A stretch of 64,000 bases of DNA from Flammeovirga sp. EKP202 (lineage in GTDB: Bacteria; Bacteroidota; Bacteroidia; Cytophagales; Flammeovirgaceae): contig NZ_JACVVP010000006.1 of NCBI RefSeq assembly GCF_014534745.1, positions 62,001 to 126,000 of the forward strand, given 5' to 3'. The notes beneath the pieces are model-generated. The model was not told where the DNA came from. It did not search any database and was given only the letters and a program-made list of their open reading frames with translations. The position numbers were made by a program, and so were the translations under genes. Within the stretch, counting starts at the first letter, position 1. Each line of letters starts with the position of its first letter. Shown here in pieces: positions 36,611 to 45,188 of this stretch.

Positions 36611-37123
36611 TTAATCTTTATTCTTATCCGGCAATTGCCACTCCTCCCATGTGATCAAATTGAGGAACTTTGTCGTGAATTGATGGCCGCCTAAAAAAAC
36701 AAAGGCCACAATAAATAGCACATCAATGATCAAATAATAATACCACATCAGTTGATCAAGGTGAAATTGTTCGATAAAACCAGGAATATATAAGGGAACT
36801 GTCAGAGAAATAAGCCATATAAACATAATGACAAGAGCAAGATTATATTGTGACTTTGTTGCAGGGTACCTTCCTTCGGGGAGACCTAATAGCCTCTTTA
36901 TTCTATTTTGTACCATGGTTATTCCTTTTTTGCCGGCTAAAGCTGTCCCTATTACTAAAAACACCTCTGGACCACCTACCATCAATAATGCCACTAATGA
37001 AGAAGTTAATGTGGAAGAAAGATTTAAAAATGGGACAATTAATCCAATTAACGGAGAAACAAAGCCCGTGATAATAAAGACTATTCCAATTCTATTTCTA
37101 ATTGATGTTTTCTTTGAGCTCAT
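36611..37123 (-). CDS. Polytopic membrane protein, 170 aa
   Basis: There are about four hydrophobic segments: near residues 12-31 (IGIVFIITGFVSPLIGLIVP), 38-62, 92-113 (LALVIMFIWLISLTVPLYIPG) and 130-150 (YYLIIDVLFIVAFVFLGG). No signature residue points to a transporter or enzyme. It lies 40 bases downstream of the DUF1648-type membrane gene and so is probably in one operon with it. Confidence 0.6.
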   Translation of the reverse strand: MSSKKTSIRNRIGIVFIITGFVSPLIGLIVPFLNLSSTLTSSLVALLMVGGPEVFLVIGTALAGKKGITMVQNRIKRLLGLPEGRYPATKSQYNLALVIMFIWLISLTVPLYIPGFIEQFHLDQLMWYYYLIIDVLFIVAFVFLGGHQFTTKFLNLITWEEWQLPDKNKD

Positions 37124-37163
37124 AGTTACATCTTTTTTTTAATGATAAGGTTCAGACTATACT

Positions 37164-37661
37164 TTATTCATCTTTTTGACTTCTCATCACTTTAACTAAA
37201 TAGATGATGATAGGCGCAAAAGTTATGATTAATACAAAAGGTAAAAAGAAATTCCCCAACCCTTCAGGATTTAAAGAAATGCTCTTATAAACGATAATTA
37301 AAAATACAATTAGAATTGAAAGCTTCAAAAAACGTATAAACCGAGTTGAAAGGGTATACTGATTAAACGCATTTTCCTCAGTGATTTCAACTGGGTAATT
37401 AAAAGTATGTGGATATTTATTCAAAATCGTTAGCAATAAAAAAAGTAATAAAGAAAAAATAGGTAAACCGAATAATGAACTTTTGGGACCATAGCTATCA
37501 GGAATACCTTCTGCGTTAAAGTGAATGGCAATTTCCTCTGGTAAATCGTTGTACACAGCTAGAGGTAGAATCCATGTGATGAGTAAAATTGCGATACAAA
37601 CTAACTCAATGGTTTTATCTTTTAGTGATAATGAAATTTTGATTTTAGGTTGCTTTTTCAT
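37164..37661 (-). CDS. DUF1648-domain membrane protein, 165 aa
   Basis: The N-terminal half shows the DUF1648 pattern: a membrane helix followed by YNDLPEEIAIHFNAEGIPDSY and a second helix (FGLPIFSLLLFLLLTILN). Two more helices are near residues 103-125 and 137-158. Proteins of this kind occur in several Gram-positive and Bacteroidota operons (SdpI-like immunity proteins share the module), but nothing here shows an immunity role. It heads a likely two-gene operon with the gene at 36611-37123. Confidence 0.75.
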   Translation of the reverse strand: MKKQPKIKISLSLKDKTIELVCIAILLITWILPLAVYNDLPEEIAIHFNAEGIPDSYGPKSSLFGLPIFSLLLFLLLTILNKYPHTFNYPVEITEENAFNQYTLSTRFIRFLKLSILIVFLIIVYKSISLNPEGLGNFFLPFVLIITFAPIIIYLVKVMRSQKDE

Positions 37662-37796
37662 GACACGAAATAGTTTAAAAGAGAAAGGAACTTCTATATA
37701 TACGTCTTTCCTAATGTAAATGTCTGTTAATAATAGTCAAATTAATCACTTCTTGTTCCATTCTCTTCCCAAAATCATAAAATATCAAGGTTCAGG

Positions 37797-37829
37797 TTTG
37801 TGAAATTCAAAAACATCATACTATATTTG
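37797..37829 (+). promoter_or_regulatory. Strong Bacteroidota promoter for the peroxiredoxin-like gene
   Basis: TTTG at 37797-37800, 21 bases, and TATATTTG at 37822-37829 fit the -33/-7 consensus perfectly. The predicted start is near 37835, some 25 bases before the ATG at 37860. Confidence 0.7.
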
Positions 37830-37843
37830 ACCTATCAGTCAAA
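37826..37843. promoter_or_regulatory. Inverted repeat over the -7 box (candidate operator)
   Basis: TTTGAC and GTCAAA are perfect inverted 6-base arms with 6 bases between them, covering the -7 box and the predicted start site. This is a natural position for a repressor. No regulator gene is adjacent. Confidence 0.45.
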
Positions 37844-37859
37844 AACAAATTTTTAAACT

Positions 37860-38507
37860 ATGAAATTAAACTTAAAATTAACCCTCAGCTTTGTAGTGGG
37901 CTTATTAATGATGGGCTCTTTATCTTTTGGACAAGAAAAAGCCATTTATGAAAAGTATGGAGTTGTGGTATCATCACTTCAACCAGGTCTTGAAGTCGGT
38001 GATGACGCCTTCGTTTTTGAAGGAAAAAATCAAGACAACAAGAAATTTGACCTTGAAAAGGCTTTAAAAAAAGGACCTGTTGTCATTAATTTCTTCCGTG
38101 GAAGTTGGTGTCCCTATTGTGCGAAACATTTGATCAATGTCAATGATTCGTTAAGCATGATTGAAAAAGCTGGTGCAACATTTATTGCCGTTACTCCAGA
38201 AACACAAGAACGTTTTTCAGCCTTTGCCTCTAAAAAAGGATTTAACTTTGATTTAGTTGGTGACCCGAAACTCGACATTATGAACGGCTACCAAGTCACT
38301 TTTGACGTGAACGAGGGATATCAAACCATGTTGAAGAAATATGAAAATGATTTAACGAAAACAAACGCGATTAAAAAAGCGACATTACCAGTACCAGCTA
38401 CTTTTGTGATTGGTCAAGATGGTAAAGTTATTGCAAGACATTATGATCCTAATTACAAGGACAGAATGAGTGTGAAAGATATATTAGCTGCTTTAGAAAG
38501 TATTTAA
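37860..38507 (+). CDS. Secreted peroxiredoxin-like (AhpC/TSA) protein
   Basis: A signal peptide (LSFVVGLLMMGSLSFGQ, cleavage near residue 22) precedes an AhpC/TSA-type thioredoxin fold. The redox site is RGSWCPYC with C84 and C87, a CxxC arrangement. The PVVINFFRGSWCPYC and LPVPATFVIGQDGKV blocks are those of peroxiredoxin-like family proteins. The likely role is thiol-based peroxide reduction or thiol-disulfide chemistry in the periplasm. A strong promoter with an overlapping inverted repeat is directly upstream, and a terminator follows. It is monocistronic. Confidence 0.85.
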   Translation: MKLNLKLTLSFVVGLLMMGSLSFGQEKAIYEKYGVVVSSLQPGLEVGDDAFVFEGKNQDNKKFDLEKALKKGPVVINFFRGSWCPYCAKHLINVNDSLSMIEKAGATFIAVTPETQERFSAFASKKGFNFDLVGDPKLDIMNGYQVTFDVNEGYQTMLKKYENDLTKTNAIKKATLPVPATFVIGQDGKVIARHYDPNYKDRMSVKDILAALESI

Positions 38508-38531
38508 TTATACAAAACAGCACAAACAAAG

Positions 38532-38559
38532 AGGCCTTCCAAAACAAATTGGAAGGCCT
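38532..38559 (+). terminator. Terminator of the peroxiredoxin-like gene
   Basis: An 11-base-pair stem of AGGCCTTCCAA (38532-38542) with TTGGAAGGCCT (38549-38559) has a 6-base loop, followed by TCTTTATG. Confidence 0.75.
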
Positions 38560-38624
38560 TCTTTATGTGTGCACCTCTATGTTTAAAATAGAGCCAATGA
38601 AAAAAGTTTATCTATAATTTTTTC

Positions 38625-39089
38625 TTAATACTTATTGTCTGAAATTTTCCAAGTAGCAGTAGAGTGCGTTCTTGGTTTATAATTCAGTTGATTACTTGTC
38701 AGGGTAACGTTTTGCACATAATTTCCTGGATCTGCAATGGTCATCAAATGATTTATTTCAAAACCATGAATTACTGAATAAGAAGCATCAGTATTGCCAT
38801 CTTCTATTTTTTCAAGAATAATCTTATCAATTTTAGCTGTAGAATGATCCGTTTCATGAAAGAATACTTTCTTGGCAATCAATATTACTTTTTTTGTAAT
38901 AGAGATTTCACCATAACTCTCATGAGACATATTTACATAAATACTATCTCCATCTGAGGCTTGATTAATGGCGGCCTGCAAGCTACTAAAATCTGCATTT
39001 TTCGATTGATTACATACATAGATAGCCTGAGCATTGATTGAAGTACAAATTCCGAAGAATAATATAAGGGTTGTTATCAGATTTTTCAT
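38625..39089 (-). CDS. Short secreted protein resembling the start of a pectin-lyase-like fold
   Basis: I take the ATG at 39087-39089 because the translation from there starts with a good signal peptide (MKNLITTLILFFGICTSINAQ). The longer frame adds 29 unlikely residues. The mature part begins IYVCNQSKNADFSSLQAAINQASDGDSIYV, the typical opening of right-handed beta-helix proteins (DFxxIQxAIxxAxxGDxIxV). At 154 residues it is far shorter than such proteins, so it may be a truncated or minimal form. No catalytic residues are visible. Confidence 0.6.
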   Translation of the reverse strand: MKNLITTLILFFGICTSINAQAIYVCNQSKNADFSSLQAAINQASDGDSIYVNMSHESYGEISITKKVILIAKKVFFHETDHSTAKIDKIILEKIEDGNTDASYSVIHGFEINHLMTIADPGNYVQNVTLTSNQLNYKPRTHSTATWKISDNKY

Positions 39090-39236
39090 AAGTACAATAG
39101 TTAAAGGGCGAGAATTTAGATATGAAATAACGAACACAAAACATGCCATACACATCTGTTTATCAATACAGTACAAAATTATGCAGAATACTTAATATAC
39201 ACCATACCCATAAATAGGTATTTTGTAAAAAAGAAA

Positions 39237-39302
39237 ACTACTATCAAAGTAATCCAAAATGATTCTCCCTTATTGTCTACTTCTGGATTGTTTGATAGTA
39301 GT
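39237..39302. repeat. Inverted repeat in a 330-base gap
   Basis: ACTACTATCAAA (39237-39248) and TTTGATAGTAGT (39291-39302) are perfect 12-base inverted arms, continued inside by AATCCA with TGGATT. Further out, ACCCATA near 39207 pairs with TATGGGT near 39349, and AATAGGTA occurs in both flanks. The whole gap of 39177-39423 is non-coding and looks like a small structured element. Confidence 0.5.
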
Positions 39303-39423
39303 AAGATCTTGTGGGCTCTAAATCACGGTTAGCACATTGAAAAATAGGTATGGGTTATGAAAGTTTTTGAAGGAAAATTTTAGTATTCAATGCTATGCTG
39401 TTCAAACGCTATCTATTACAATT

Positions 39424-39738
39424 TTATAAAGAAACCGTAAATCGATGATTTGGCTTCAGTACCTCGTCTTTATATTTCAACTGATGATAACCTTTCACTG
39501 TATCTACCAAATCCCAAGACCAATTCACTCCTGCGACTTGAGAAAGTTGCTTTGATATACCAAAATATGTGGCACCCCTACCTACATTAATGGTATAACT
39601 ATTAGCAATAATTTTTTTATGCCTTAATTCTTTAGACGATGTCTTTGAAGGTGATGCACTAGGAGACGTTTCAGAAATAGCATTATTAGTGAAGCTCAAT
39701 AAGCACATTATCAACATGGTAATTATGAAATTTCTCAT
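39424..39738 (-). CDS. Small secreted protein, 104 aa
   Basis: A signal peptide (MRNFIITMLIMCLLSFTNNAIS) is followed by a Ser/Pro/Thr-rich linker (ETSPSASPSKTSSKE) and a 60-residue globular part (INVGRGATYFGISKQLSQVAG). The globular part has a vague LysM-like look (a short hydrophobic strand, then YFGISKQL, ending VLKPNHRFTV), but the match is too weak for a call. It lies alone in a region of short secreted proteins. Confidence 0.5.
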   Translation of the reverse strand: MRNFIITMLIMCLLSFTNNAISETSPSASPSKTSSKELRHKKIIANSYTINVGRGATYFGISKQLSQVAGVNWSWDLVDTVKGYHQLKYKDEVLKPNHRFTVSL

Positions 39739-39921
39739 TATATATTCTATTTAAATTACAAACTCTTTTTAAAAACAACCCTTTGTGATTGTTTGATAGT
39801 TCAAATTTATATAATGATTATTTTTTAAACAAATTAAATGTTTATTTTTTTATCATTAATTGCAAATATTTTAAACAGAGTACTTTATAAAGCTTATTTC
39901 ATCAAAAAATAGACAAAAAAA

Positions 39922-39945
39922 GAGGTATCAAATTAATGATACCTC
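39922..39945 (-). terminator. Terminator of the purine permease transcript
   Basis: GAGGTATCA with TGATACCTC (39922-39930 with 39937-39945), a 6-base loop, then TTTTTTT in the leftward direction. Confidence 0.75.
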
Positions 39946-40010
39946 CTGGAAAGCGTTCTTTCCTTTTTTGCGCATGCGCACTTAGGCAGAATACTTCGAT
40001 ATATTTTGAA

Positions 40011-41306
40011 TTAACCAACTATTAAGTTGATTAATGATAATGTTCCTATTACATACATTGCCACTGGCAATTCCTTTCCCTTACCTCCCATCAACATCAG
40101 AATGCAATAAGACAAGAATCCAAAGGTAATACCCATTGAGATACTATACGTCAAAGGCATCATAATAATTGTTAAGAAGGATGGAACAGCTGTTAACATG
40201 TTGTCGAACTTGACTTGTTTGATGTTGGAAAACATATAAACTCCAACCATCATTAAAGCGGGTGCTGTAGCATACGAGGGAACAATCGAGGCCAAAGGTG
40301 CAAAGAATAATGCTCCTATCATAATAATTGCCGTAAAAACTGATGCTAAACCTGTTCTTGCACCACTTGCAATACCTGATGCAGATTCAATAAAAATGGT
40401 TGTTGTACTTGTTCCAATTACCGAACCTACGACTGTTGTGGCTGCATCAGCCTCTAAAATCTTCTCTAATCTTGGCACTGAACCGTCTTCTTTCGTTAAA
40501 CCGGCCTGATTTGAACAAGCAATAATCGTAGAAAGTGAATCAAATAGATCTACGAACATAAATGAAAAGATAGGACCAATAAAAGCAAATTTTAAAGCGC
40601 CCATAATATCCAATTTCATAAATACAGGCTCAATGGAAGGAGGTAAACTTACAATACTTGATGGCAACTCTACATACCCTAACGTAATACTTGAAAGCGT
40701 AATAAAAAGAATACCGATCAAAATTCCTCCTGTAACTCGTTTATATTCCAAGAATGCTGTAATGATAAAGCCAATTAAAGCAATGATTACTTCTGGTGTA
40801 AATTTACCTAACGTTACCAATGTAGCAGGATGATCAGTGATCAAACCCATATTTTTCATTCCTATAAATGTAATGAACAAACCAATACCAGCTGTAACAC
40901 TTATACGCAGTGACAATGGAATTGCATTGGCAATTTTTTCTCGAACTCCAAGAAATGTCAATAGTACGAAAACTACACCTGAGATAAAAACAATTCCCAA
41001 AGCCGTTTCCCAAGGTACATTGGCCCCCATAACAATAGTATAGGTAAAAAATGCGTTTAGTCCCATACCTGGCGCCATCGCAAAGGGCATTTTACCCCAA
41101 AAGGCCGCTAATAATGTACCGACAATACCTGCTAATAATGTAGCAGAGAATAAAGCGTCTTTGTCCATCCCTGCTTGTGACAATATATCTGGATTGACAA
41201 AAATGATATAAGCCATTGTGAGGAAAGTTGTCAAACCTCCAATGAACTCTTTGCTAACTGTTGTATTGTTTTCTTTTAGTTTGAAAACTTTATTAAGAAA
41301 TTCCAT
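40011..41306 (-). CDS. NCS2-family purine permease (AzgA-like)
   Basis: The 431-residue integral membrane protein has the AzgA-type NCS2 start EFIGGLTTFLTMAYIIFVNPDILSQAGMD, followed by FAMAPGMGLNAFFTY. The conserved FVDLFDSLST and IGTSTTTIFIESASGIASGARTGL blocks follow. This subgroup carries adenine, guanine or hypoxanthine with protons across the inner membrane. Which base is carried cannot be read. It is 102 bases downstream of the Tsx-like outer-membrane gene on the same strand, so uptake across both membranes is the likely joint role. No purine riboswitch is visible in the gap. Confidence 0.93.
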   Translation of the reverse strand: MEFLNKVFKLKENNTTVSKEFIGGLTTFLTMAYIIFVNPDILSQAGMDKDALFSATLLAGIVGTLLAAFWGKMPFAMAPGMGLNAFFTYTIVMGANVPWETALGIVFISGVVFVLLTFLGVREKIANAIPLSLRISVTAGIGLFITFIGMKNMGLITDHPATLVTLGKFTPEVIIALIGFIITAFLEYKRVTGGILIGILFITLSSITLGYVELPSSIVSLPPSIEPVFMKLDIMGALKFAFIGPIFSFMFVDLFDSLSTIIACSNQAGLTKEDGSVPRLEKILEADAATTVVGSVIGTSTTTIFIESASGIASGARTGLASVFTAIIMIGALFFAPLASIVPSYATAPALMMVGVYMFSNIKQVKFDNMLTAVPSFLTIIMMPLTYSISMGITFGFLSYCILMLMGGKGKELPVAMYVIGTLSLINLIVG

Positions 41307-41408
41307 GATCTCAATTTAATGATTCTTAGTATAATTTTTTGGCGATAATGTTTATACAAAGAAGAGGAAATGATTATTTAACAAATTGATAAAGAATGAA
41401 TTGACCTA

Positions 41409-42233
41409 TTAGAATGTCAATCTCACACATGGTTGTGGGACAAATGCATTTGAATTATTTGCCGCTAAATCCTTATTGAAGTGCATGTAAATGTCCACAC
41501 CAAATTCTAATTTAGTGTTTTTGTCATTTTTGAATACGGTATTTCTACCTACATCAAATAAGAAACGAGTTTGAGAAATAAAATCAGTTCCCATGTCAGT
41601 ACTTCCAAACTCTGCTCTATTGGTAGCATTTGGAATTAAATCAAAGAAACCTTGCATTCTGAAACCTAGTTTTCTCCATAATGGAAGATCAAAAACACCG
41701 GTGAATTGTACTGCATCATGTCTGATGTTATCCGTTCTCCAATACGTTGATAATTTTAAAAAGCCTCCTTTTGGAGCTTTGAAAGTAAGACCTACACCAG
41801 CAAGCCCTGCCATAAAACCATTGCCAAAGTTGAGCTGTCCATCAATCGACACATCTGCAACTGGGCCAAAAGAAAAATCTTTGCCTGTTACACCAGATAA
41901 ACTCACCCAAGGAGAAACCTCTGAATATAAACGATAATTTGCAGCCCCTTCATCCGGGATTTCATTATCAAAACCAGTCATATAAAAGCCACTAGGTGCT
42001 CCCATGTAATTTACAAAACCATATACACCACCCCATTTTGTGACGGTTGTATGGTCTAAGGTAAAGAGGTTCATCCCTCCATTTTGAGGATTGGCTCCAG
42101 TAACATAATCGGTATTGTTCCAACCGTATGCATATTCAATAAATGTACTTGAAAAGTTTTGAGCTTGTGAGTTGTAAGATGCGAACAAGCTAACCATCAA
42201 TAAGAAAGGCAGTAAAAGTTTCTTAGAAACCAT
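41409..42233 (-). CDS. Tsx-like nucleoside-channel outer-membrane protein
   Basis: A signal peptide (LLPFLLMVSLFASYNSQAQ) is followed by a 12-strand-type barrel with Channel_Tsx features: an early FSSTFIEYAYGW, WGGVYGFVNYMG, LYSEVSPWVSLSGVTG and a C-terminal strand ending in Phe (PQPCVRLTF). The 274 residues fit the family. Tsx channels let nucleosides cross the outer membrane. Position directly upstream of an NCS2 purine permease supports a nucleoside or base scavenging role. The family call rests on strand pattern and context, so it is a moderate one. Confidence 0.75.
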   Translation of the reverse strand: MVSKKLLLPFLLMVSLFASYNSQAQNFSSTFIEYAYGWNNTDYVTGANPQNGGMNLFTLDHTTVTKWGGVYGFVNYMGAPSGFYMTGFDNEIPDEGAANYRLYSEVSPWVSLSGVTGKDFSFGPVADVSIDGQLNFGNGFMAGLAGVGLTFKAPKGGFLKLSTYWRTDNIRHDAVQFTGVFDLPLWRKLGFRMQGFFDLIPNATNRAEFGSTDMGTDFISQTRFLFDVGRNTVFKNDKNTKLEFGVDIYMHFNKDLAANNSNAFVPQPCVRLTF

Positions 42234-42515
42234 TATAAAATTAGGATAAGACGTTTTTTAATACATTCAGAATTTTTCTGAGTGGGTAAGAAGATGGTAA
42301 TCGCCAATACATCTTTCATTACAATACAAATATCTTATTAAAATTTCAGATTCTACAATGTGTTATATTACACTTCTTTACCTTTACTATACATTGTTAT
42401 ATAAATAAATATTAAAAAGCTTTATTTATGATTCAGAATAAGGGTTTTGAAGTAATTTCTTAAAGAGTACTAACATTCGTTAATGTTCTAAACCGTACTG
42501 AAATGATGCTTGAAC

Positions 42516-42824
42516 TCACTTAAAATAGACCTTGTAATCTGCCTTATAAGACTCTGACGTAATATAGATTTTCAAATCAGCTTTGTACAATTCATCAACT
42601 AAAATCCAATCGGCACTTGTCTCCCATGATTTGGAGGATATTACTTTATCTGCCTTGTAAGCTTGATCAACAGCTATCACTATATAATCCGCTTTCCACT
42701 GTTCAGTTACGATGATTACCCATGGTTTTTCTGGTGTTATTTCTCCAGTTGATTCACAACTGAAAAGAACAAATAATGAAAACAACAAGCAGGTCTTTAA
42801 TAATAGATTTTTAAATATTGGCAT
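42516..42824 (-). CDS. Repeat lipoprotein, DUF6150-like
   Basis: A lipoprotein signal (LLFSLFVLFSC, lipidated Cys at residue 23) is followed by a short linker and five imperfect repeats of 12-13 residues: EQWKADYIVIAV, QAYKADKVISS, SWETSADWILVD, ELYKADLKIYIT and ESYKADYKVYFK. The YKAD-x-KVY motif is that of DUF6150-type proteins, whose function is unknown. Each repeat should form a strand-turn unit and stack into a small solenoid on the membrane surface. It stands alone, with neither neighbour in the same operon. Confidence 0.8.
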   Translation of the reverse strand: MPIFKNLLLKTCLLFSLFVLFSCESTGEITPEKPWVIIVTEQWKADYIVIAVDQAYKADKVISSKSWETSADWILVDELYKADLKIYITSESYKADYKVYFK

Positions 42825-42923
42825 GGATTCATATTGCTTTTCTAACTAATAAACTCAATCTAATGCATTCATCTATATCATTCCATATTCATTAAGAATT
42901 GTATGAATTAAAAAGAACCCAAT

Positions 42924-42967
42924 AAAAAACCTCTTACTGAAATTTACATTCCAACAAGAGGTTTTTT
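42924..42967 (-). terminator. Terminator of the symporter gene
   Basis: A 12-base-pair stem (AAAAAACCTCTT at 42924-42935 with AAGAGGTTTTTT at 42956-42967) has a 20-base loop. It lies 23 bases after the symporter stop. Confidence 0.7.
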
Positions 42968-42989
42968 CATCTATAAAATTATAAATGAA

Positions 42990-44375
42990 TTAGGAAGCTT
43001 TATTAAATACTTCCATATCCATTTGATTTTCCTTTTTGGAAATAAAAGTGGCGGCAGAAGACACACCAAATATATTCGTTGCGGTACGTCCCATATCAAT
43101 TAAGGAATCTACAGATAACACAAACGTCAATACCATACCCATTACTTCGGGTGTAATACCCATAATAGTCATTGCGGTAATGGCTGCAAATGAAGCTGTC
43201 CCTGGTAAGCCCGCAATGCCAAATGATGAAATCACTACAGAGATAAACATTGTAATCATCACTCCGGGTGATAAAAGGTCAATCTGTTGAATACTCAAAG
43301 CATTTGTCACACCTACAGAAAGGATAATCATAAATACTGGCCACATCGCTCCACAAGCGTTCATTCCCATTGTCGTTCCAAGAGAGGCTGAGATGTTAGC
43401 TGTCTCAGTATCTACCCCATTTCGTTCTATAAGTGAATTGATTGTAACAGGAAGTGTCGCTCCAGAAGATTGTGTAGAGAAACCAGTGATTATCGCAGGC
43501 AATAAATTTTGAAGATGCTTGACAGGGTTGTTACCTATACCTATTTGCACAAGAAGATGCATCACAAAAATCAAAGACATTGTCAAATACGATACACCAA
43601 TAAATAGTGCTAAATCACCAAAAAGTGTAGGTCCATTTTTTGATACCGCAATCGTCATCAAAGAGAAAACACCATAAGGTGTCAATTTGATGATGGTCAT
43701 TGTGATGGAGTTGATTATTATTTTAGTACTATCTAATAACTTTATGATCATCCCCATTTCCTCAGGCTTACGCTTTTCCATTCGACGAATAGCCAAACCA
43801 ATTAGAAGTGCGATTAATAACGTACCAATAATGTTATTTTCAGAAAATGCTTCAAAGATCGAAGTAGGTATTTTTTGAGTAAAACCATAAATCACTTTCC
43901 CCAATGAGGCATCACCAATACTTTCAATTCTATTGGCATAACCTTGAGCAATATTCCCTTCAGAAAGTTTTGTAATATCAATCAACGAAGTAAAATTAAA
44001 CACATTGGCCATTACAAAAGCAATTGATGCAGCACCTGTAATTGACACCACAAAATAGGCGATCACCTTCCCTATTCTGTTTCCAATATTTGATTCTTTA
44101 TTCAAATTTACCAGTGTTGATGTGATACTGATAAAAACAATTGGAACAATCATTAATTTCAGAAAACGGATATACACATTGGATACCGTTTTCATATAGT
44201 ATTGTAATTCTTGGTAAGTTTCTTTAGGTAAAAATTCAAAGAGACTCCAGCCAAAAACAATTCCTAATCCTATAGCTGAAAGATTACGATAGTGAAATTT
44301 AATTTTTCTATCCGATAAAAGTTTTAAAACACCGAGGAGGCCCACAAAAGCTATTAAAGCTATAACTAAGTACAT
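42990..44375 (-). CDS. Dicarboxylate/amino acid:cation symporter (DAACS family)
   Basis: This inner-membrane symporter takes up dicarboxylates or acidic amino acids with protons or sodium. The 461 residues show eight or more hydrophobic helices, with YIRFLKLMIVPIVFISI (the first conserved block), GFSTQSSGATLPVTI (the serine-rich re-entrant loop) and GTTMGMNACGAM (the equivalent of NMDGTA, here with Asn-Ala-Cys-Gly in place of Asn-Met-Asp-Gly-Thr). The altered NMDGT site hints at an unusual substrate or ion coupling. A monocistronic gene. Confidence 0.9.
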   Translation of the reverse strand: MYLVIALIAFVGLLGVLKLLSDRKIKFHYRNLSAIGLGIVFGWSLFEFLPKETYQELQYYMKTVSNVYIRFLKLMIVPIVFISITSTLVNLNKESNIGNRIGKVIAYFVVSITGAASIAFVMANVFNFTSLIDITKLSEGNIAQGYANRIESIGDASLGKVIYGFTQKIPTSIFEAFSENNIIGTLLIALLIGLAIRRMEKRKPEEMGMIIKLLDSTKIIINSITMTIIKLTPYGVFSLMTIAVSKNGPTLFGDLALFIGVSYLTMSLIFVMHLLVQIGIGNNPVKHLQNLLPAIITGFSTQSSGATLPVTINSLIERNGVDTETANISASLGTTMGMNACGAMWPVFMIILSVGVTNALSIQQIDLLSPGVMITMFISVVISSFGIAGLPGTASFAAITAMTIMGITPEVMGMVLTFVLSVDSLIDMGRTATNIFGVSSAATFISKKENQMDMEVFNKAS

Positions 44376-44696
44376 GTAATTTATTTTTGATAATCTTTAA
44401 TCGACAAGAAATGTAATGAAAAAAATCTATAAATAATTATAATTAGTAATTGTTTACAGGCAGAGGTTTTAGTGAAGGTAGAAGAGTCATTGTATTTATT
44501 GCATCATAGTACAAAACATGTACAGGTGTTTAGGTGCATCTATCGAGACAAAAGTCCTGAAGTTTAACTAGAAATACATCACTTTTGTATTGTTGATATC
44601 TTTATCACAAACCTATGCCTACCATTAAAATGAAAAAAAAATTACTCTAGGTGTAATAATTTCAATTTTGAGCCACTAACCAAATAAAAAAGAATA
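44376..44696. other. Non-coding gap between symporter and ECF sigma gene
   Basis: This 321-base AT-rich gap lies between divergent genes and must contain both promoters. I see no clear -33/-7 pair, no open frame and no repeat. Confidence 0.5.
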
Positions 44697-45188
44697 GTGA
44701 GCAGTGATTTTTATACAACATTTATTCAGCCTCATAGCGGAATTATCATCAAGATATGTCGTGCATACACGAATACACAAGAGGACTTTGAAGATTACTA
44801 TCAGGAGGTTTGTCTTCAGATTTGGAGAAGTAAAGACAATTTCCAGAATAAATCAGATTGGTCTACTTGGGTGTATCGTTTGTCGGTAAATGTCTGTCTG
44901 ACATTGTTGAAAAAGAAGAAAAACAATGTTCAACATTTTGCCAGCGATTATTTACCTCCTGAAATAGAGGAAGAAAGTAAAGCATTTCAAGACGAGGACC
45001 TCTCTTTACTTTATGATGCTATCCGTAAGCTCTCAGAAATTGATAGAGCTATTATTCTTCTTTACTTGGAAGAAAAAAGTTATCAAGAAATTGCTGAAAC
45101 ATTTAATGCTACTCCCAACAATATTGGAGTTAGAATCAAAAGAATTAAAGAACGCTTAAAAAAATTATTACATGGAAAAGTCAATTGA
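44697..45188 (+). CDS. ECF-family RNA polymerase sigma factor
   Basis: Region 2 is at residues 5-70 (GIIIKICRAYTNTQEDFEDYYQEV; FQNKSDWSTWVYRLSVNVC) and region 4 at about 112-158 (LSEIDRAIILLYLEEKSYQEIAE, then IGVRIKRIKERLKKLL). The 163 residues are standard. The start is GTG at 44697; no in-frame ATG exists before region 2, so GTG is required. Its last 17 bases overlap the next gene, which encodes a four-helix membrane protein and is a natural candidate for its anti-sigma partner. Confidence 0.9.
   Translation: MSSDFYTTFIQPHSGIIIKICRAYTNTQEDFEDYYQEVCLQIWRSKDNFQNKSDWSTWVYRLSVNVCLTLLKKKKNNVQHFASDYLPPEIEEESKAFQDEDLSLLYDAIRKLSEIDRAIILLYLEEKSYQEIAETFNATPNNIGVRIKRIKERLKKLLHGKVN

Noticed and set aside
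39090-39176. Longer start for the 38625 gene
   Set aside because: It would place 29 residues before a good signal peptide.
41307-41408. Purine riboswitch before the NCS2 permease
   Set aside because: The 102-base gap has no conserved purine-aptamer sequence or paired arms that I could find.
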